Below, in pieces: positions 9,190 through 17,779 of a stretch of 64,000 nt of DNA. The translations under genes and the position numbers were made by a program. The notes beneath the pieces were generated by a model. The model was not told where the DNA came from. It ran no database searches and was given only the letters and a program-made list of their open reading frames with translations. The first letter of the stretch is position 1, and the number at the start of each line of letters is the position of its first letter. The DNA comes from Bacteroidales bacterium (GTDB taxonomy: Bacteria > Bacteroidota > Bacteroidia > Bacteroidales > UBA10428): the NCBI GenBank assembly GCA_016931575.1, contig JAFGEO010000022.1, forward strand, positions 1-64,000, in the 5' to 3' direction.

Positions 9190-10269
9190 ATGGAATTACT
9201 TAAAGAAGGAAAATACAAATATTCTCTGCTGGTCCCTACCAGCATGGGTTTAAGGATTACCCCTATAAACGGACAACCCGTCCACAGTAGTGATAACTAT
9301 ATTATGCAGGCAACGAGTGCAGAATCGAATGTCGCCAGCATTTCATCATATCTTGGCTTACCGGTCATGGTTCTTACGAAATTTGTGAAGGGCAGTCCCA
9401 TGTCACATTTTATTAAGAACAATCTTGGTGCACGCAGAATGCACTATAGGGGTGCTGAGATCGAGCAGGGCGATCCATGGGGATACCGGCATCAGATCAA
9501 TATTGCTGACAGCGGCACAGGTTCGCGCGGTCCACGAGTTTGGAACGACCGTGCCGGTGAGGTTGGCCGGACCCTAAGTGTGAAAGACTTCGATCTCGAT
9601 AAACTTTTCGGTGAGGAAGGCGTGCAGATCGTGCACCTTTCCGGACTGATTGCCGCCCTCTCAGAGGAAACCACCAAATTTTGCCTCGCCCTGGCTGAGA
9701 AGGCAAAAAAATATGGAAGCCTTATTTCTTTTGACCTTAATTACCGGGCATCTTTCTGGAAGGGAAGAGAAAAAGAACTTGCTGAAAGCTTCGCCCGTAT
9801 TGCCTCCGCATCGGATATCCTGGTGGGTAATGAGGAAGATTTCCAGCTTTGTCTGGGTATTGAAGGACCTGAAGCAGGAGGTAAAGACATCGGAGCCAAA
9901 ATTAATAGTTTCAAAGAAATGATCAACCGGGTTAAAAAGGCGTACCCAAATCCACAGGTCTACGCAACTACCCTGCGACAGGTAGAAAATACCAACAACC
10001 ATCTTTGGGGTGCCATCATGGCCGAAGGCGATAACTGGCATGTGGTAGAACCGAGGCCAATAACCGTCCTGGACCGCATCGGTGGTGGTGACGGATTTGT
10101 CGGTGGGTTGCTCTATGGGATCCTGAAACAAATGGAACCTGAAAAATGGATCCAGTTCGGCTGGGCCAGCGGAGCCCTGGCTACTACCTTCCTGACAGAC
10201 TATGCCCAGCCAGCCGATGAAGAGCAGGTCTGGAGCGTTTGGCAGGGGAATGCTAGGGTAAAAAGATAA
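9190..10269 (+). CDS. kdgK: 2-keto-3-deoxygluconate kinase (PfkB family)
   Basis: The 359-residue protein has the ribokinase/PfkB fold. It shows the substrate-side motif near residue 40-60 (ATSAESNVASISSYLG), SFDLNYRASFW in the centre (sugar-acid kinase type), and the C-terminal DRIGGGDGFVGG, whose aspartate is the catalytic base and whose glycines form the anion hole. It should phosphorylate 2-keto-3-deoxy-D-gluconate to the 6-phosphate, the step before KDPG aldolase in uronate breakdown. No aldolase or isomerase gene is adjacent, and the gene appears to be transcribed alone. Other PfkB sugar kinases are possible, but the FDLNYR and GGGDGF combination favours KdgK. Confidence 0.8.
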   Translation: MELLKEGKYKYSLLVPTSMGLRITPINGQPVHSSDNYIMQATSAESNVASISSYLGLPVMVLTKFVKGSPMSHFIKNNLGARRMHYRGAEIEQGDPWGYRHQINIADSGTGSRGPRVWNDRAGEVGRTLSVKDFDLDKLFGEEGVQIVHLSGLIAALSEETTKFCLALAEKAKKYGSLISFDLNYRASFWKGREKELAESFARIASASDILVGNEEDFQLCLGIEGPEAGGKDIGAKINSFKEMINRVKKAYPNPQVYATTLRQVENTNNHLWGAIMAEGDNWHVVEPRPITVLDRIGGGDGFVGGLLYGILKQMEPEKWIQFGWASGALATTFLTDYAQPADEEQVWSVWQGNARVKR

Positions 10270-10327
10270 AATCCTGTCGAAATATAAACTTTGGCCATTT
10301 TTTACTATCAACCTTTTTCAGAAATAC

Positions 10328-10335
10328 TATTTTTG
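10328..10335 (+). promoter_or_regulatory. Possible promoter -7 element for the 158-residue outer-membrane-type protein
   Basis: TATTTTTG matches TAnnTTTG exactly and lies 34 bases before the ATG at 10369. No TTG occurs at the expected 17-23 base distance upstream, so the -33 element is weak or absent. Confidence 0.35.
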
Positions 10336-10368
10336 TAGCTTATAACCTAAAATCAAATACAGAATTAT

Positions 10369-10845
10369 ATGAAAAGAATCATTATTCTAATGGCAGTTCT
10401 TATTGGTGCAACAACCTTGTACGCTCAGGAACCGGTTTTTAACAAAGGAGATAAAGTTGTGAACCTTGGTATCGGTCTCACTTCTTATATCAATGGCTGT
10501 TTAAGCTTCGAGATGGGTATCGCTGATGGTATCATCGATAAGGGTACAATTGGTGCCGGTATTTATGCAGGTGCAGGATATGGTTACTACTGGGGTTCTT
10601 CGGCCAGATTTGTGGGTGGCGTCAGAGGTACCTTTCATTATCCTCTGATCGAGAAATTTGACACGTACCTTGGTTTAGGTGCCGGCTTGTCGTATATCTA
10701 CTATTTCAATTCTTCTGATGTTCCATGGGTTGATATAGATGGTTTTATCGGAGGACGCTACCTGTTTTCCGAAAAAATGAGTTTTTATGTTGAGATGGGC
10801 GCCAGCCTTGGATACATTAACGGAGGTATTTCTATCTGGCTATAA
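10369..10845 (+). CDS. Small secreted beta-barrel-like outer membrane protein
   Basis: 158 residues with a clear signal peptide (lysine-rich start, hydrophobic core, cleavage near LYAQ). The mature part alternates glycine-rich and aromatic strands (GAGIYAGAGYGYYWGSSARF, YLGLGAGLSYIYYF), as in small outer membrane barrels of Bacteroidota. It has no recognisable catalytic motif. The protein ends in a run of hydrophobic and aromatic residues (GGISIWL), consistent with a final barrel strand. The gene has its own possible promoter and is followed 26 bases later by a strong terminator, so it is a single-gene unit. Its function is unknown. Confidence 0.75.
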   Translation: MKRIIILMAVLIGATTLYAQEPVFNKGDKVVNLGIGLTSYINGCLSFEMGIADGIIDKGTIGAGIYAGAGYGYYWGSSARFVGGVRGTFHYPLIEKFDTYLGLGAGLSYIYYFNSSDVPWVDIDGFIGGRYLFSEKMSFYVEMGASLGYINGGISIWL

Positions 10846-10871
10846 GCTAAGTCGTATTATTAGAAATAGAA

Positions 10872-10901
10872 AGGCTGTCAGATTACTGACAGCCTTTTTT
10901 T
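10872..10901 (+). terminator. Rho-independent terminator after the small outer membrane protein gene
   Basis: A perfect 10-base stem (AGGCTGTCAG / CTGACAGCCT) with loop ATTA is followed at once by seven T residues. Confidence 0.9.
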
Positions 10902-10946
10902 ATGAAAAAACGCAGGTATTTGGGTAAGACCACCCAAGCAGGTATG

Positions 10947-10977
10947 AAAAAAAGCTGCAATAAGACATCGCAGCTTT
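10947..10977 (-). terminator. Rho-independent terminator of the M28 peptidase gene
   Basis: Read on the minus strand, an 8-base stem AAAGCTGC/GCAGCTTT (10951-10958 with 10970-10977) is followed by a T run. It lies 24 bases beyond the peptidase stop codon. Confidence 0.75.
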
Positions 10978-11000
10978 ATCATCGTATCTAAAAATGAACA

Positions 11001-12665
11001 TTATTCCTTTTCTCCAACATACTCCTGGTACCTCCAGTTGTCCAGGTTCCACCCGATCTCGTCCATCTCATTGGCCAGGTACCAGGTAGCCAGGAAGGCA
11101 AGTTTCATTCCCTTAACCATGGCTTCCTTACAAAATTCCTGGTTCAGGTCATCGCTGGGTTTGTGAAGGTGTTTCTTCTCCCATTTTAAGTATACCTTCT
11201 CACTTCTCTTCTCTTCGCCAACCGGCTTAAGACCACCCCAGAAAAAGATTCCGGGTATGCCTTCCTGAACAAAAGAGTAATGGTCACTATGCTTGAAATA
11301 GCGACCGGTCACCCCATCGGCAGGGTCCAGTCTCATGCCGGTATGCTCCCCTGCAAAATATACAGCTTCTGAAATATTCGACATGTCATAGCCCATGGCA
11401 ATGAATTCATCAGAATCGAAGAGGTTACCGGTCATATCGTTGTTTACACAGGCTACCAGACGTTCTTTCGCCACAGTGGGGTGGGTTACAAAATAATTTG
11501 AACCAAGCAATCCTTTTTCTTCTGCCGTAAACCAAATAAAAAGTACAGAACGTTTCGGTGCCGTTGGCAGCTCGCTGAAAGCATGGGCCAGGGCGAGAAC
11601 CGTTGAAGAACCTGATGCATTGTCCCAGGCCCCGTTATAAATACTATCACCTTTTACAGCCTTTCCGATGCCCACATGATCCAGGTGAGCTGTAACCACA
11701 ACGTATTCATCCTTTAATTCAGGATCCGATCCGGGTAATAGACCTACGATATTGTTGCAGGTCATATCCGGTTGCTCGCTTTCATATTTCAGTTGAAAAT
11801 CGCCGGGAAGTTCGAATGACTGGAATTCCCCTCTTTTGACTGCCTTTCTGACTTTGCGGTATTTTTTACCATTTTGAGCCAGCATTGCCTTCACCTGATC
11901 CGATTTCGCAAGGGAGATAAAGTCGAGCCCAATATCAAAAACCTGAGCTTGTACACTATCGGCATTGATGGTCCAGTAATCCGTTGCAAGCTGCCCGTGC
12001 AGGGAGTTGAAAATTGGGGTTTCGGCTAACTTTATAGGTACATAGAGCATCACACCAGCCACACCCGCTTGTTTGGCTGATTCGATCCGGTTTTGCAATC
12101 CTGAATTTGCCCTTAGCAAACTGTCTTTTTTATATGCTTTTGGGGTGGTGGGTTGCACAATAACAACTTTCCCTTTTACGTCAAGGCCCTCATAGGCATT
12201 GATCCCTCGCTCCGGAATTACAATACCGTCCCCTGCATAAACAAGATCCATATTTTGGTTGATCTGTGTAGCGTCGGTGTAGGGAAACATGGTAATGTTT
12301 TCTCCATAGATGAAGTCGACACTTTCACCATTCTGGATGTATTTGATCTCATCTTTACCTTTTATAACATTCGTTTTAATTAGGGGAACAGGCTGGTAGT
12401 AGCCATTATTTTCACCTGCCGGCTGCACACCAAACTCTTCGAGCTTTTCAACAATGAAAGCAGCAGAGCTCTTAATGCCCTGTGAAGCTACATCACGCCC
12501 GCCCATGCTGTCATCAGCAAAAAGACTCATGTACTGGTAGAACTCATCATAGCTAAGATTTTCTGCCTGTTTAATCGCAACTTTTTCAGCTGTCTGTGCC
12601 ATAGAGGGAATGGCAAATCCAATCAGGAATAGTCCTGATAAAAATTTCATGCTTTTTGGTTTCAT
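11001..12665 (-). CDS. Secreted M28-family zinc aminopeptidase with PA-domain insertion
   Basis: The 554-residue protein has a signal peptide (core LSGLFLIGFAIPSMAQ). Residues about 125-275 form a protease-associated-like insertion. The catalytic M28 domain shows the full di-zinc set in order: TAHLDHVG (His), GAWDNASGSS (bridging Asp), TAEEKGLLGS (catalytic Glu and ligand Glu), VNNDMTGN (Asp) and a late His in HSDHYSF. It should remove N-terminal amino acids from peptides in the periplasm or outside the cell. It is a single-gene unit with its own terminator. Domain order and length match Bacteroidota M28 peptidases, and no key residue appears to be missing. Confidence 0.92.
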   Translation of the reverse strand: MKPKSMKFLSGLFLIGFAIPSMAQTAEKVAIKQAENLSYDEFYQYMSLFADDSMGGRDVASQGIKSSAAFIVEKLEEFGVQPAGENNGYYQPVPLIKTNVIKGKDEIKYIQNGESVDFIYGENITMFPYTDATQINQNMDLVYAGDGIVIPERGINAYEGLDVKGKVVIVQPTTPKAYKKDSLLRANSGLQNRIESAKQAGVAGVMLYVPIKLAETPIFNSLHGQLATDYWTINADSVQAQVFDIGLDFISLAKSDQVKAMLAQNGKKYRKVRKAVKRGEFQSFELPGDFQLKYESEQPDMTCNNIVGLLPGSDPELKDEYVVVTAHLDHVGIGKAVKGDSIYNGAWDNASGSSTVLALAHAFSELPTAPKRSVLFIWFTAEEKGLLGSNYFVTHPTVAKERLVACVNNDMTGNLFDSDEFIAMGYDMSNISEAVYFAGEHTGMRLDPADGVTGRYFKHSDHYSFVQEGIPGIFFWGGLKPVGEEKRSEKVYLKWEKKHLHKPSDDLNQEFCKEAMVKGMKLAFLATWYLANEMDEIGWNLDNWRYQEYVGEKE

Positions 12666-13540
12666 TACAGAGGGTGTTTTGATATAGGAGTAAAATTGAT
12701 GAAAACCTGCGAATAAAGCAAACCTGGAGCCAAGGCAAAAGGCATAGCAGCTGGGTAATAAAAGGAGTTTTCAGAGAACGTTGAGATACAGGTCTCAAAT
12801 TATGGTAATACGACACTCATTTTTCTTTCAATCATGCTTTCATCTTTACTGAAAGCTCAAAGTGATACAAGCTTCTCCCATCATTTCACCGGTCAGTTCT
12901 TTCATTCAATGCCGATTTGCAAAAGTTTTGATGCAGAGGAAGTAGCCTCTTCCCGGCTTCAAATTGGAACCATTGATGGAAAGAATTCTCCCGGGATTGG
13001 CTACCTCATTATTATTCCGCTAAATGATGTATTCTCACTTGAAATTACCAGAATGCTGGGCAATGCGTTGTTAGTGACCCGAAATGAAAGGTTTCTTATT
13101 AATGCAAAACTTTAAATTAATGCAGAATAAAATAGTTTGTATTTAATTGAAATACATTAATTTAAAATTATCTATTATACCTGAATAAAGAGGAGAACCA
13201 ACTTTATTTTACAAGTACGAAAGCGATGAGAGCTATTACCACTCAGCGGATCTGTACCTGGTTATTTTTATTGAATTGACCATGCCGGATTACCATAACT
13301 ATAACCAACACCTGCTGTACAGATTTGTATTCGTTACAAATACCCAGGACTCTGCTACTTTTATTTACTCTAAAGAGAACAGCACGGACTGGAGCGGACT
13401 TCCATTTAGCATTCAGGGCAGCCCATCAGGCAGGTTGCTCCTGGATCAGGCCTGTGGCATGATATCGCTTGAATTACCGGCTGGCCGGAATTTTGTAAAT
13501 CAGGAGCTTCCGGATAGCCTGCAAAAAAAAATCCCGGTTC
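12666..13540. other. Intergenic region with possible gene remnants
   Basis: About 875 bases without a convincing complete gene. Two plus-strand open stretches look weakly protein-like. The first, 12834-13115, contains GYLIIIPLNDVFSLEI. The second is open from 13189 to past 13540 but has no ATG before 13282, and contains YHSADLYLVIFIEL and GRLLLDQACGMISLELPAG. Neither has a signal peptide, a good start or a family match that I recognise. The second runs into the terminator of the minus-strand gene. The AT-rich stretch 13115-13185 separates them. This looks like decayed coding sequence, but chance open frames are not excluded. Confidence 0.3.
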
Positions 13541-13551
13541 TCACCGGGATT
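13530..13551 (-). terminator. Terminator hairpin overlapping the end of the 51-residue basic protein gene
   Basis: A perfect 9-base stem AATCCCGGT/ACCGGGATT with a 4-base loop. On the minus strand it is followed by a run of T residues (complement of the A run at 13523-13531). The TGA stop of the small gene (13541-13543) falls across the loop and first stem base. Confidence 0.8.
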
Positions 13552-13696
13552 CTGATTTTTCTGGCATTTTCCAACGAGGTTTGCGGATATGCAAGAGTTC
13601 CTCATGTTTGGCTTTTTTTTCTTTTCTCTTCTCTTTCAAAGATTTCGTGGGATCTTTTTTCTTTTTCCCGTCGTGTAAGCTTTTATCATGCGACAT
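13541..13696 (-). CDS. 51-residue highly basic protein
   Basis: ATG at 13696 opens a 51-residue frame that begins MSHDKSLHDGKKKKDPTKSL and continues KEKRKEKKAKHEELLHIRKP before ending at TGA 13541. About a third of the residues are lysine or arginine. Short lysine-rich proteins with a KSLKEKRxEKK core are common in Bacteroidota and have no known role; nucleic-acid or ribosome association would be a guess. Support for its being real is the coherent composition and the perfect hairpin plus T run that overlaps its stop codon. It lies 79 bases beyond the stop of the 1156-residue gene and may be cotranscribed with it. Confidence 0.65.
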   Translation of the reverse strand: MSHDKSLHDGKKKKDPTKSLKEKRKEKKAKHEELLHIRKPRWKMPEKSESR

Positions 13697-13775
13697 AGCT
13701 ACAATTTTTAGGTTCCTTACTTGGTCAAGAAAACTGTATGCAAATTACACAATTGGGAAGAGATAATCAATACCC

Positions 13776-16700
13776 CTATGCACGGAAAAGCGGATCGGCA
13801 CCTATAGTACCAACAAGTCCTTCCAGGTAGGCTTTGCTCTCTGCCTGTTTAAGCAATTCAAGGGCTTTGTTTAATCGTCCATGCAGTGCCAGCTCCCCGA
13901 TGATCTCTTTATTTTCCGGCACAGCCATAAACCTTTCGAGGTAGCTGATCTGTTTCTTATGGAAGCGGATATCTTTTTCCTGTTTCAGTTTCAGGCGCTC
14001 CTGGTACCAATCGCTTTGCAGGACATTTTCACGGGTAAATTGTTTCCGGAGCCCGGGATCGCTGATATCCATTCCCTCAAATTGTCCGTAAGCCATGATA
14101 TTAAGAAGGATTTTCAGGGGAGGGATGGCTGATTCAATGCTTCCGTCCTCAAAATAGCTCAATGCAACCTTCTGCTGTGCTTCAACGATGTTGTTGATGC
14201 CATCCACATAATCTTCCATACTCTGAAGTTCCGGTTTGAGCATGCGCTCATTAAACACCGAAAGGGGCTCATCGAAGAGGCGGTTCATACAGCGGAAGGC
14301 AAAGTTCTCGGTAATACGGTAGCCAAGGCGACTGGCCAGTATCTTCTTACCCTTATACTCGAAATCGTCAAGTTTTTCAAGGCAATTATTGGCGATCAGA
14401 ACCTTTGCGTCACGATCTTCCGGTTCAAGTCGGGCCCAGATTTCCGGGATCAGAATGCTGATATCGTGATCGAATCGCTTGTTCGGACCGATATACCCGG
14501 CTGCAGACGTGAAGCCGTTATACTCCGTGAGGATATAAGACAGCAGTGCATTGTTCAGGTCGCTCGTAGCAACCAGCATATTAAAGGGGCCCTTAGTGAG
14601 TGCACCCTCCGAACCTGCACCGGTGGTGGACGGGGACTTTCCGGTCAGACTGCAGATGAAATCCATAAAAAGTTCAGGTAACTCCTGATAATGTATTGGA
14701 TTATAAACACTTAATGAGCGTATTCCTGCCTTTCTGTCTGCCGGATTATTTCTCCTTCCGGGAAGAACGGCATTGACAGGATAGTATACAGGTTCATCTA
14801 CCTGGATCTTCCGATGCAGCCTGATACCTGTGTCGGCAACATAGCTGTCTTCTGTTTCATTGACGTATAGGTTCCGTTGCAGGTACCTGGGGTTTTTGGT
14901 AGGTTCCCCGTCAACGATCCGGGTATGTGATGGAGAAATAAAATATTGGCCCCGCTCACTTTCCACGACATTTTTGATCAGGTCCTTTACCGGCTGGGTG
15001 TACTTTTCGTAATTAATGACATCCTCATAAAGGTCGATGGCGTTATCGTAGGTCAGGGGTTCGTAATTGGTCAGGAAGGTATTGTTTTGAACAATGTCAA
15101 ATTCAGCTTCCTTGTCATAACCGCGGATAACTGCTTCATCAGGACGCTGGAACAGGTAACTTTCACAGTTGGCGGTGAGTTTCAGGCTGGGATTTTTAAA
15201 TTCAGGGTTCAGATTTGTCAGTTTGTCTGCGGGGACCGTAATGGAAGCGGTAATGTCATCCTCCATCTGGATTTTATGGCTCGGGATAAAATCGGAGCGA
15301 AGCTTATGAAGGTACCAGCGGCCTTCCGGACTGAATCCGATCCTTACATAAGCAGCAAGCACCTTTTCGTGGTCATACCGGAGTGCATTCCCGTTCCTTC
15401 CGTTCACGATTTCAACCGTAAAAAGACTCTTCCAGTGACCAGCGTTAAAATCATCTTCTCTGTATAAACGCTTAATAAACAACACAAAACCCCTGATGTG
15501 CGAAGGTATTTCTTTAAGCCATTCATTGTAGGCATCACTATATCGCTCGGAGGGGGTTAAAAGTTTAACCGCTGATCCAAGGGTGCGTTCCGGACTCAGG
15601 AAGGATCTGGAAACGGCATTGTCATGAATTGTTTTCCACCGGTTTGAATAATCTTTATTGATGATCTCATCTGCCATGTTGTAGGCTTCATCCAGGTCCG
15701 GAACAAAGAATGGGCCATAGGTGATGGCATTCTGCATTGACTTGGAGATCTCGGATTTTCCACCGCCGGAAACTGTGCTGGGCTTATGGCAGAACATCCC
15801 TTCCGGTGCCGTATCAATAATTCGCCAAAGATTGTCCTCCGGGTGCTTGGATAGTTGGAATTTATGCCCGGTGGGGTGGATGTATGTCTTACGTGGCGAA
15901 AGACTCAGGCTGATCTCCCTGCCTTCGAATTCCCAGTGTACCTTACCCAGATGGACATCAAAATCTGCATATTCTGGAATGTAGTAGACATTGGGGTACT
16001 TTATGTCAATTGCATAATTACCCGGCATCTCCTGGATACGCCCTTTCAGTAATTTCCTGACCTCCCCGATGCTGTATTTTGTAGTGAACTTGGAAGTGAA
16101 GAGTTTTCCATAGACATGCCCACTCATGTTGCCCCTGGGAAAAGCAATAGCCCCGCCGGCATGTTCTTCCTCAACCAAACCGAAAAGGTTGGCCGAATAA
16201 CTGATCTGTGTCTTAATCTCTTTCTTTGAATAGCCGTAGTAATTGTCTGCAATTAAAGTGATTACAACTCCACGATCATCACGGCAGCTTAACTTGAAGG
16301 CCCCGCCGTTATTATAAAGTTCATCGGCATTCTTCCAGCACATGCCATCCTGGCGCTGACGTTCTGTAGCTTCTTCCCAGGAAGGGAGTCCTATGTCTTT
16401 CTTTTTAAGCTGTGTAAGCTGGGGTGCCAGGATGATACAGCCTGTATGTCCGGTCCAGTGTTCAATATCCAGTGCTGCATCGTTCACAGCAAGGTTTGGA
16501 TCACCGGCATTTCCGAAAATGTTTTCTACAAAATCCAGGTTACTCACCAGGCAGCCCGGAGCAAAAAAGCGGATCTCCATGCTTTTGCGGCTAATGACCC
16601 CCGGCACCTCAGGACATACTACAGGACGCATCAGCAAACTAACCAATACCCTGGCTTGTTGTGCCTGATTTGATGTGAATGGTAGCTTTTTCAGCTCATC

Positions 16701-17246
16701 CGGGGGATTTAAGGCTGCGTTAAGCATATGAGCAAAGGCAATTTTTGGCACTTCCTTTTTATCCGGAGGTACCGGCAATCCACCATCAACTATATGAAAT
16801 GTCCCTTTGGTTGTACGTTTGTCCTTTACAGGATTGTTCAGTATACCCTGCTTCAAACGATACGATGTAACATACTCATTTTGGTACTTGTCACCATCAG
16901 GAGGCAGGCTGATCTCCCTCGCAAGACCTTTCTGATTCAATACGAAGGTATCTGTGGGAATCTGGCAGGAAAAATCCCTTTCTACATCCTTCAGGTACTC
17001 ATCAATGAAATGCTGGATCCGCTGATCAGGGGCTGACTGATGATCGGAGAGAAGACGCGATTTTTCGCGGAAACTGCTGATCAAGCCATCTGTCAGTGCC
17101 AGGAACTTCGCATTGGATAATTTCGTGGAATCATCCGGATCATAATATAGGGGCTGACCTAGAGCTGCAAGCTGAAGGTTGATATACTGGATCATGTCCT
17201 TCCGATCTTTCTTCCGGACCTTTGGTTCTTTCAAAGAATTTTTCAT
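13776..17246 (-). CDS. PPi-type phosphoenolpyruvate carboxykinase-like large protein
   Basis: 1156 residues, soluble, with no signal peptide. The size and motif series resemble the pyrophosphate-dependent PEP carboxykinases of Entamoeba and propionibacteria (about 1100-1150 residues): RPVVCPEVPG, IEHWTGHTGCIILAP, LIADNYYGYSKKEIKTQISY, EEEHAGGAIAFPRG, and SGGGKSEISKSMQNA, which looks like the anion-binding loop. That enzyme interconverts oxaloacetate plus PPi with PEP, CO2 and phosphate. The identification rests on remembered family motifs and length, not on a search. The gene has no metabolic neighbours; a 51-residue basic protein follows. A possible promoter -7 box lies at 17304-17311. Confidence 0.6.
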   Translation of the reverse strand: MKNSLKEPKVRKKDRKDMIQYINLQLAALGQPLYYDPDDSTKLSNAKFLALTDGLISSFREKSRLLSDHQSAPDQRIQHFIDEYLKDVERDFSCQIPTDTFVLNQKGLAREISLPPDGDKYQNEYVTSYRLKQGILNNPVKDKRTTKGTFHIVDGGLPVPPDKKEVPKIAFAHMLNAALNPPDELKKLPFTSNQAQQARVLVSLLMRPVVCPEVPGVISRKSMEIRFFAPGCLVSNLDFVENIFGNAGDPNLAVNDAALDIEHWTGHTGCIILAPQLTQLKKKDIGLPSWEEATERQRQDGMCWKNADELYNNGGAFKLSCRDDRGVVITLIADNYYGYSKKEIKTQISYSANLFGLVEEEHAGGAIAFPRGNMSGHVYGKLFTSKFTTKYSIGEVRKLLKGRIQEMPGNYAIDIKYPNVYYIPEYADFDVHLGKVHWEFEGREISLSLSPRKTYIHPTGHKFQLSKHPEDNLWRIIDTAPEGMFCHKPSTVSGGGKSEISKSMQNAITYGPFFVPDLDEAYNMADEIINKDYSNRWKTIHDNAVSRSFLSPERTLGSAVKLLTPSERYSDAYNEWLKEIPSHIRGFVLFIKRLYREDDFNAGHWKSLFTVEIVNGRNGNALRYDHEKVLAAYVRIGFSPEGRWYLHKLRSDFIPSHKIQMEDDITASITVPADKLTNLNPEFKNPSLKLTANCESYLFQRPDEAVIRGYDKEAEFDIVQNNTFLTNYEPLTYDNAIDLYEDVINYEKYTQPVKDLIKNVVESERGQYFISPSHTRIVDGEPTKNPRYLQRNLYVNETEDSYVADTGIRLHRKIQVDEPVYYPVNAVLPGRRNNPADRKAGIRSLSVYNPIHYQELPELFMDFICSLTGKSPSTTGAGSEGALTKGPFNMLVATSDLNNALLSYILTEYNGFTSAAGYIGPNKRFDHDISILIPEIWARLEPEDRDAKVLIANNCLEKLDDFEYKGKKILASRLGYRITENFAFRCMNRLFDEPLSVFNERMLKPELQSMEDYVDGINNIVEAQQKVALSYFEDGSIESAIPPLKILLNIMAYGQFEGMDISDPGLRKQFTRENVLQSDWYQERLKLKQEKDIRFHKKQISYLERFMAVPENKEIIGELALHGRLNKALELLKQAESKAYLEGLVGTIGADPLFRA

Positions 17247-17303
17247 GTTCTCACGGTATTAATTTCATGTATCACAGTCACCCAGGACAAACTGTCTGGC
17301 ATG

Positions 17304-17311
17304 CAAAATTA
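17304..17311 (-). promoter_or_regulatory. Possible promoter -7 element of the PEP carboxykinase-like gene
   Basis: The minus strand reads TAATTTTG, an exact TAnnTTTG match, 57 bases before the ATG at 17246. The nearest TTG on that strand (17338-17340) is 26 bases away, slightly beyond the usual spacing. Confidence 0.4.
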
Positions 17312-17481
17312 TAAATAGTCTTTGGTATTTCTTCTTTCAATTTCCATTTTCTTGCAGGTCCTGCTATGCTCTGACAGCTCAATGAATCAATGAGGTCAAG
17401 CTAATAAACCTCTCAGGCTACTATTTAGGAACATTCCATATTAGATTTTGTTAAGAAATGTACCGTTTAATGAAAAATACA

Positions 17482-17489
17482 TATCTTTG
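17482..17489 (+). promoter_or_regulatory. Possible promoter -7 element of the small membrane protein gene
   Basis: TATCTTTG matches TAnnTTTG exactly and lies 27 bases before the ATG at 17517. No TTG occurs at the standard spacing upstream. Confidence 0.4.
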
Positions 17490-17516
17490 CATCTATATAT
17501 ATAGATTTATAAAATT

Positions 17517-17765
17517 ATGGAATTTAAAAGACTGGAGCTTGAATCGGAACCTCGCGGAATTAGGAAGCTGATAAAATCTGAATCTTTCAGACGATCCCTG
17601 CTGTATATCTCAATTGGTGCAGTAGCAGGATTTCTATTGTTCTTTTTTTCAGAAGGCCAGTTGCAACAGAGTATCAGTTTTAAAGATGTTCTGAAAAGTG
17701 CTGGAGTAGGGGGATTTTTCGGTTTTTTTATTGCTAACAGTCCCTGTGCAAGAAACCGATGTTAA
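17517..17765 (+). CDS. 82-residue membrane protein of unknown function
   Basis: A basic cytosolic N-terminus (about residues 1-27) is followed by two hydrophobic segments, LLYISIGAVAGFLLFFF and VGGFFGFFIA, with a short loop between them. The C-terminus ends in two cysteines separated by four residues (CARNRC). No family is recognised. It converges with the Crp/Fnr gene, 14 bases lying between the two stop codons, and has its own possible promoter. Its closeness to the sulfur-relay locus and its C-terminal cysteines make a link possible, but nothing direct shows one. Confidence 0.6.
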   Translation: MEFKRLELESEPRGIRKLIKSESFRRSLLYISIGAVAGFLLFFFSEGQLQQSISFKDVLKSAGVGGFFGFFIANSPCARNRC

Positions 17766-17779
17766 TACTTTCCAGAGCA

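Noticed and set aside
9661-10311. 216-residue minus-strand frame across the KDG kinase gene
   Set aside because: Antisense shadow of conserved PfkB coding sequence; no protein-like domain.
14946-15467. 173-residue plus-strand open frame inside the 1156-residue gene
   Set aside because: It lies antisense inside a gene with clear family motifs and has no signal, start context or homology that I recognise.
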